Part shown: one piece after another, positions 59,656 through 64,000 of the stretch
Layout of the letters: each line of letters begins with the position of its first letter
How positions within the stretch are numbered: position 1 is the stretch's first letter
Origin: Bacillota bacterium
GTDB lineage: Bacteria > Bacillota > Sulfobacillia > JAJZYS01 > JAJZLH01
Direction: 5' to 3'
DNA: 64,000 nucleotides
NCBI GenBank assembly: GCA_021827745.1
Contig: JAKAUI010000018.1
Coordinates: 1 to 64,000 of the forward strand
The notes under the pieces: model-generated
What the model saw: the letters and a program-made list of their open reading frames with translations, nothing else
Told to the model about the DNA's origin: nothing
The model's database searches: none
Program-made: the position numbers and the translations under genes

Positions 59656-62484
59656 TCAGCGCGAGTGGCTGACCTCGGCCAGGGCAAGGCGCTTGTCACG
59701 ACGGCGGCTGAGGGATCGGGCGGCACCTGCCAGGACCCGCTCGCGCTCGGTCTTGGTGGCTTCCTTCATTGCGCTGATCGACTGCTTCATCGAGGTATCA
59801 ATGTAAAGGTGGAGCGACTTCCTGTGCCTGGAGGCAGCCACATAGCTCGCCTCTCTGGTCTCGGTTGGGGAGACCATCCAATAAGATCAATCGACAGTCG
59901 AGCCCTGCGAACGATGGATGGTCGAGGCGTACGCCAGGTGGAAGTCGGTATATGTCTTGGGGTCGAAGGCGACTTCTCGGCCTCCGTCCGCGAGTGCCAC
60001 CCGGATGTGGCCTTTCTCGTCCATACCCCGCACGACGCCTACATCGCCATTGATCACGCCCGTTTGACGGTCATTCGCCCTGAACAGGATGCGGTCCCCG
60101 GCGTACAGGTCTGTGTGGCCCTGTCTGGTCGTCTGCAGGTCTGTCGCAACAACGTCGCCGAGGAGCCCTCGGCGGCGTAGCTCGGCTTGGGCCTGCTTAT
60201 TCAACTCTTCCCCGTCGATGTGACTGGCGGCTAGGATCGCCTGACTGTCACTTGGGTGTGCCACATGGTCGTTTGCCCACTGGGTGACCAGCTGCTTAGC
60301 GAGGTCTTTCCGATCGGCCACATGAACTGCACCGTCTCGGTCATAGATGGCCAACGCTTCGGCCATGCGGCCACGCCGCAGGAGATCGGCCGCGCTTTGG
60401 TGGTGAGTGAGGTGCTGGCGGCGGTTATCGGTGAGTTGGGCGTGGGCACCGGTTGCGTCGGCTATCTCGCGGGCGGCGACGAATCCGCCGCCCGGACCGA
60501 TCGCCTGCAGTTGCTGGTCGTCGCCGAGCAAAATTAACTTTGCGCCAGCCCTGCGGGCCTCTCGGGCCACTTTGGCGAGGGAGTTTGTGTCCACCATAGC
60601 CGCTTCATCAAGAACGACAAGGGTCCGCGGGTTCAGGGCCCACTCGCTCCTGCGACGGGGCGGCAGTTTGACTTTCTGCCCGGTCAGTTTGCTGTCGGCA
60701 AAAGCGCTGACGGCGCGGCTGGCCTTCTGGCTCAGAACCGCGATCCGGGACGCCTCTCGCGGCATGCCGGTGCGGGCAGCCAGGATCGCCGCTTTGTCGG
60801 CTGCGGCCTGGTCGGGGTCGAACCTCCCCGAGCGGTGCATCTGATCAATTGCAATGGCCTTTACCTCGGCAGGTGTCAGGCTACTCAGTGCGGCGGCAGT
60901 CGATCGAATGCTGGACCAATCTGGCGGGGTGCAATGGGCGCGGGCCACGCGGGTCAGGATCTGTTCGCGCTCACGGAGAGTCGGCAGGTCCAGACGGCGG
61001 GTGTGATCGCTGAGGAATTTCGCAACGCTGGTCGATCGAATGCCGGAGCCGTTCTCCAACTCACGGGCGGCAGCGTTGGCTTGGGCTAGGCCGATCACGC
61101 GGTAGCCAGAACGTTCATACGCCTGTCTGACCGCTTTCATGGTGGCTGTCTTTCCCGACCCGGCAGAGCCGGTGATGACAGCGAGGCGGGCTGGGCCGGT
61201 CACGACATTGGCGGCGATCTGTTGCTCGGGGGAGAGACCGTTGATGGCGGCGTCAACGGCGCGGCGGGAGGCGGCGCGGCCGCCGAAATACTTGCCGCGG
61301 GGGCGTGCTAGCCAGCCCAGGTCGTGGACCATGCGACGTTCGCTGGCAAGGTGGGGCTTTGTCGTGAATGTTGCGTTCCCGAATTTATCGGCGAGCCCAG
61401 CTGGCACGAACGGACTCCAAGCCCGACCCGCCGCCTCCAGCAGCCGGTCGGCACGGGCTGTCACCTGGGTGGCGTCGAGGTGGCCGTAGCTGGCGACGGC
61501 CAGGTGTTGGATAAGGGTGGCTTTCGTGAAGGTGGAATTTTCCGCCGTCAACTCGCGGAGGACACGTTGAAAGTCCACATACAACTCAGCTGGCTGGCCG
61601 TGGCTGGAGCGGATGGCCCTGATGGCGTCGAGGGTGAAGCCGTGGGTGGCGGCTTCCAACTGCCAGCGGGCAAACAACGATGGTCGGTCGATGGTGCCCT
61701 TGGCTGGCCGATCCTGGGCCCAGGCACGTTCTGCCAGCGGCCCCTGGCCGTGGACAGGCATCGCATTGTGCCGGGACGACCAGGCGTGGGTGATGCTGTC
61801 GGGTACGCCGGTGACGTTGAATGTACCACCATCGCCGACGTCCAGCGAAAAGCCCAACTCCACCAAGCGGTGCGCCAGCTCCGCCTGGTACAGTGATCCG
61901 GCTGCCAACCTGCTCTGAAACAACGGATGCGACTCGATCGCGCCCCAGCTACCATCCTCGCGGCGGGCGACGTTGGCGACGATGGCATGGGTGTGTAGGT
62001 GTGGATCTTCCGCTCTGGATGTTGAGTGCTCGTAGGCGGTGCCGATCAGGCTAACATGCTCGGCCTTTATCCCGGCGTGGCCGCGGCGGGTGAAGCCGGC
62101 CTCCTGGCTCAAGTAGGCCAACGCACTTGACACCGCCGCCTCGTGGGCAGCGGCGATCTGATTGCGGAGGCCATCATCGGCCACGGCCCAAAGGGAACTG
62201 ACAGATTTTGGCGCGCTAAACGTCAGATCCCAGCCGGGACAATGGTCTCGTGTCTGCTGGACGAGACGCTCGCCGGCCAGGGTCTCGCCGGCCAGCAGGT
62301 GGCCAAGTTCGCCGACTTGGACAACCGATCCGGGCATGACGCCAAGCGACTCGCTGGCACCAAACCAACGACCCGGTGGCTCGCCAGATGGGCCGCCGTA
62401 GTAGCCGACAGCGCCTCCATGGGCCAATTCTTCGAAATACTTCACAGCACCCGATGCGGACGTGATCTTCGTGATCGTCAACAT
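59656..62484 (-). pseudogene. MobF (TrwC/TraI)-type relaxase-helicase, interrupted by in-frame TGA at 59889..59887
   Basis: N-term MLTITKITSASGAVKYFEEL, DPHLHTHAIVANVAR relaxase triad, VITGSAGSGKTATMKAV Walker A; reading continues in the same frame after TGA with WMVSPTETREASYVAASRHRKSLHLYIDTS (helicase motif VI region). Intact ORFs are 59887..62484 and 59656..59877. Confidence 0.85.
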
Positions 62485-62496
62485 GGGAAACCCTCC

Positions 62497-62835
62497 CTAT
62501 CGTTCGTCTTGGAGCGCATCCGCCAGCTGTTTGGCGATGGCTTGGGCCTCCTGGGCGGTTGCCCCGGCACCTTGGGCAGCCGCCAGGGCGGCACTGACAA
62601 CGATCGCGCGGCGCAGGCCGGACATGCGCCGGTCAACCGCCGCGTCTACGGCGGCTGGCAGGGCTTTGGCCAAGGCAGCGCGCACGGTGTCGGCAAGGGC
62701 GGCCTGATCGAGGCCGGCACGGAGAAGCGTGCGGACAGCCTTGGACCCATCGATCGAGTGAGTCGTGGCGTAGGTGTTGACCTGGTCGATCAGGCGGCCA
62801 TCAATCCGAATCTTGAGGATGCGGTCGTTGGGCAT
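62497..62835 (-). CDS. RHH-type relaxosome accessory protein (putative)
   Basis: RILKIRIDGRLIDQVNTYATTHSIDGSKAVRTLLRAGL; just upstream of relaxase. Confidence 0.6.
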   Translation of the reverse strand: MPNDRILKIRIDGRLIDQVNTYATTHSIDGSKAVRTLLRAGLDQAALADTVRAALAKALPAAVDAAVDRRMSGLRRAIVVSAALAAAQGAGATAQEAQAIAKQLADALQDER

Positions 62836-62839
62836 CGAG

Positions 62840-63260
62840 AGAGACCTCCTCTTAAAGGCGCTGGGGCGAGGGATGCGGAGCGGGGCGGCGTCGGGGCAAT
62901 CTCAGGTACCCGCGCACACGCGCGCGTGGAGTACAGGGCCAGGGATGGCCCCGGAGCAGGTCCGTTTGGTGGCATGACGGGGCAGGGAAACTCGCCTCTC
63001 TCCCTCCCGCTCCTTCCATTTTCGCCTCCTGGCTTAGCACCGCTCCTCGGCCTGCACAGGCCGCTCAGGCATAAGCTCCGGCTCCGCGCCACAGGCCCTT
63101 TGGGCCCTCGCCTGCGGCGAGTGTGGCGGGAGCCGGAGTTATTTCCCTCGCTCGGCGGCGGGACGCCGCCTGCCTGTTTCGGTCTCGTCGTGGTGCTGGG
63201 CCTCTGGCCAATTTCAAATGGAAGGAGCGGGAGATCTGAGTGGCCGGACCCGGTTGAAGG
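62840..63260. promoter_or_regulatory. Candidate oriT / structured intergenic region
   Basis: Nested inverted repeats 63071..63142 and hairpin 63154..63170 directly upstream of RHH + relaxase genes. Confidence 0.5.
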
Positions 63261-63275
63261 TATAGGAAGGAGTCG

Positions 63276-63425
63276 ATGAACATGGACCCGACCACACGCC
63301 CCGCATCGTTCCAGGACCTGCTCACCGAGGTCGACGAGCGTTGGGAGTTCATGTCTGTTGGTGAGATGGCAGACATGTGCATCGAGGACCTAGCCCTCGA
63401 GGAACTTGACGAGGTGCTGGCATGA
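63276..63425 (+). CDS. Very acidic small protein (49 aa)
   Basis: Hand translation: MNMDPTTRPASFQDLLTEVDERWEFMSVGEMADMCIEDLALEELDEVLA*; SD AGGAAGGAG; ATGA overlap with next ORF. Confidence 0.6.
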   Translation: MNMDPTTRPASFQDLLTEVDERWEFMSVGEMADMCIEDLALEELDEVLA

Positions 63426-63628
63426 GCGCCGAGAGCGCCGAGCGAGGCACGCTACGGCGGCCGCGGACGCCTGCAGAGGCGAGGGCGATCGCCGAGTTGG
63501 TAGCACTGGCCCGTCGGCACGAGGCTGAACGGGTGCGAGCGGGTGAGGGCGACGGCAATCTCGACAACTGGGTGCCGCTGGCGGAGGACGTCGCAGAGGA
63601 CAGCTACAGCGAGGAGTCGGCCCCGTGA
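63422..63628 (+). CDS. Hypothetical protein (68 aa)
   Basis: MSAESAERGTLRRPRTPAEARAIAELVALARRHEAERVRAG...; ATGA overlap with upstream ORF. Confidence 0.55.
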   Translation: MSAESAERGTLRRPRTPAEARAIAELVALARRHEAERVRAGEGDGNLDNWVPLAEDVAEDSYSEESAP

Positions 63629-63646
63629 CGGTGATCAGTTGAAGCA

Positions 63647-63688
63647 GAGGGGCCATCCCGGACATTCCGGGGTGGCCCCTCCTTTTTT
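63647..63688 (+). terminator. Intrinsic terminator
   Basis: GAGGGGCCATCCCGGA CAT TCCGGGGTGGCCCCTC CTTTTTT. Confidence 0.9.
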
Positions 63689-63878
63689 ATGACTGCGGGA
63701 CCGGGATGGCATAGAGTTTCCCGGCTTGGCCGGGTGGGTACTGCGCGCCGTCTGAGCAGACGGCGCAGCTTGTCGGCTGTTGCGGGGGTGGCGGAGGTGG
63801 CGGCCCTGGGCCGCCACAGGCGGTCAGGGTTGCGAGCAGGGCAACAAGGACGAGGGCTGGCGCAAGACGATTGGTCAC
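63687..63878 (-). CDS. Small proline-rich lipoprotein (63 aa)
   Basis: MTNRLAPALVLVALLATLTACGGPGPPPPPPPQQPTSCAVC...; lipobox LTAC. Confidence 0.65.
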   Translation of the reverse strand: MTNRLAPALVLVALLATLTACGGPGPPPPPPPQQPTSCAVCSDGAQYPPGQAGKLYAIPVPQS

Positions 63879-64000
63879 TGGGATCAGGCCCCCTTTTTTG
63901 ACGTATCGGGCCTCCGGACCCCAGGGCGGCCAGAGGCCACCCTGGGGGTTGCGGTCATGGAGTGATCGCCGTGACGGTTTGGGCCAGGGCCTGAAACTGA

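Larger units (their letters stand above)
33296..64000. mobile_element. Integrative mobilizable/conjugative element (left end in window, right end not seen)
   Basis: tRNA fragment + tyrosine integrase at left edge; coupling protein, relaxase, RHH accessory, resolvase, TnpB and R-M cargo to the right. Confidence 0.7.

Noticed and set aside
62143-63279. 378-aa plus-strand ORF across relaxase start and putative oriT
   Set aside because: Antisense to relaxase and RHH gene; spans the structured intergenic region.
33296-64000. Complete self-transmissible ICE
   Set aside because: No VirB4/TrbE-type ATPase, VirB6/8-like genes or replication genes recognised in the window; could be an IME or an ICE whose T4SS lies beyond 64 kb.

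Overview
High-GC bacterial window with two parts. Positions 1 to ~33.2 kb look like ordinary chromosome: addAB end, aspA, a kdpABC locus with two micro-ORFs, kdpF and an HK-less kdpD downstream, preceded by a c-di-AMP (ydaO/yuaA-type) riboswitch; kynU, ilvE, asnB, MFS transporters, an M23 peptidase, an HTH-TPR regulator divergent from a short exported peptide, a PIN/Phd toxin-antitoxin pair, three tRNAs (fMet, Met, Lys), nucleoside hydrolase, SDR, RRM protein. From ~33.3 kb to the window end the sequence looks like one integrative mobile element (ICE/IME) inserted in a tRNA-Leu(UAA): a 3' tRNA-Leu fragment next to a tyrosine integrase at the left edge; a defence/cargo segment (probable Type II R-M pair, DUF2785-like protein, Type III-like Mod/Res operon with a translationally coupled DUF3644-like gene); then resolvase, lone TnpB, VirD4/TraG coupling protein, tandem paralogues, MobF-type relaxase-helicase broken by one in-frame TGA, an RHH accessory protein, and a highly structured candidate oriT. 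The right end and any T4SS core genes are not in the window. Most promising leads: (1) DUF3644 coupled to the Type III-like R-M operon; (2) HTH-TPR regulator plus exported peptide (RRNPP-like quorum sensing); (3) c-di-AMP riboswitch combined with an HK-less KdpD and a rearranged kdp operon; (4) three-way-junction DNA structure upstream of the relaxase; (5) in-frame TGA in the relaxase. Family calls come from reading motifs by eye; no database search was run. Taxonomy is unresolved (a high-GC Bacillota or Actinobacteriota-like host is my guess).
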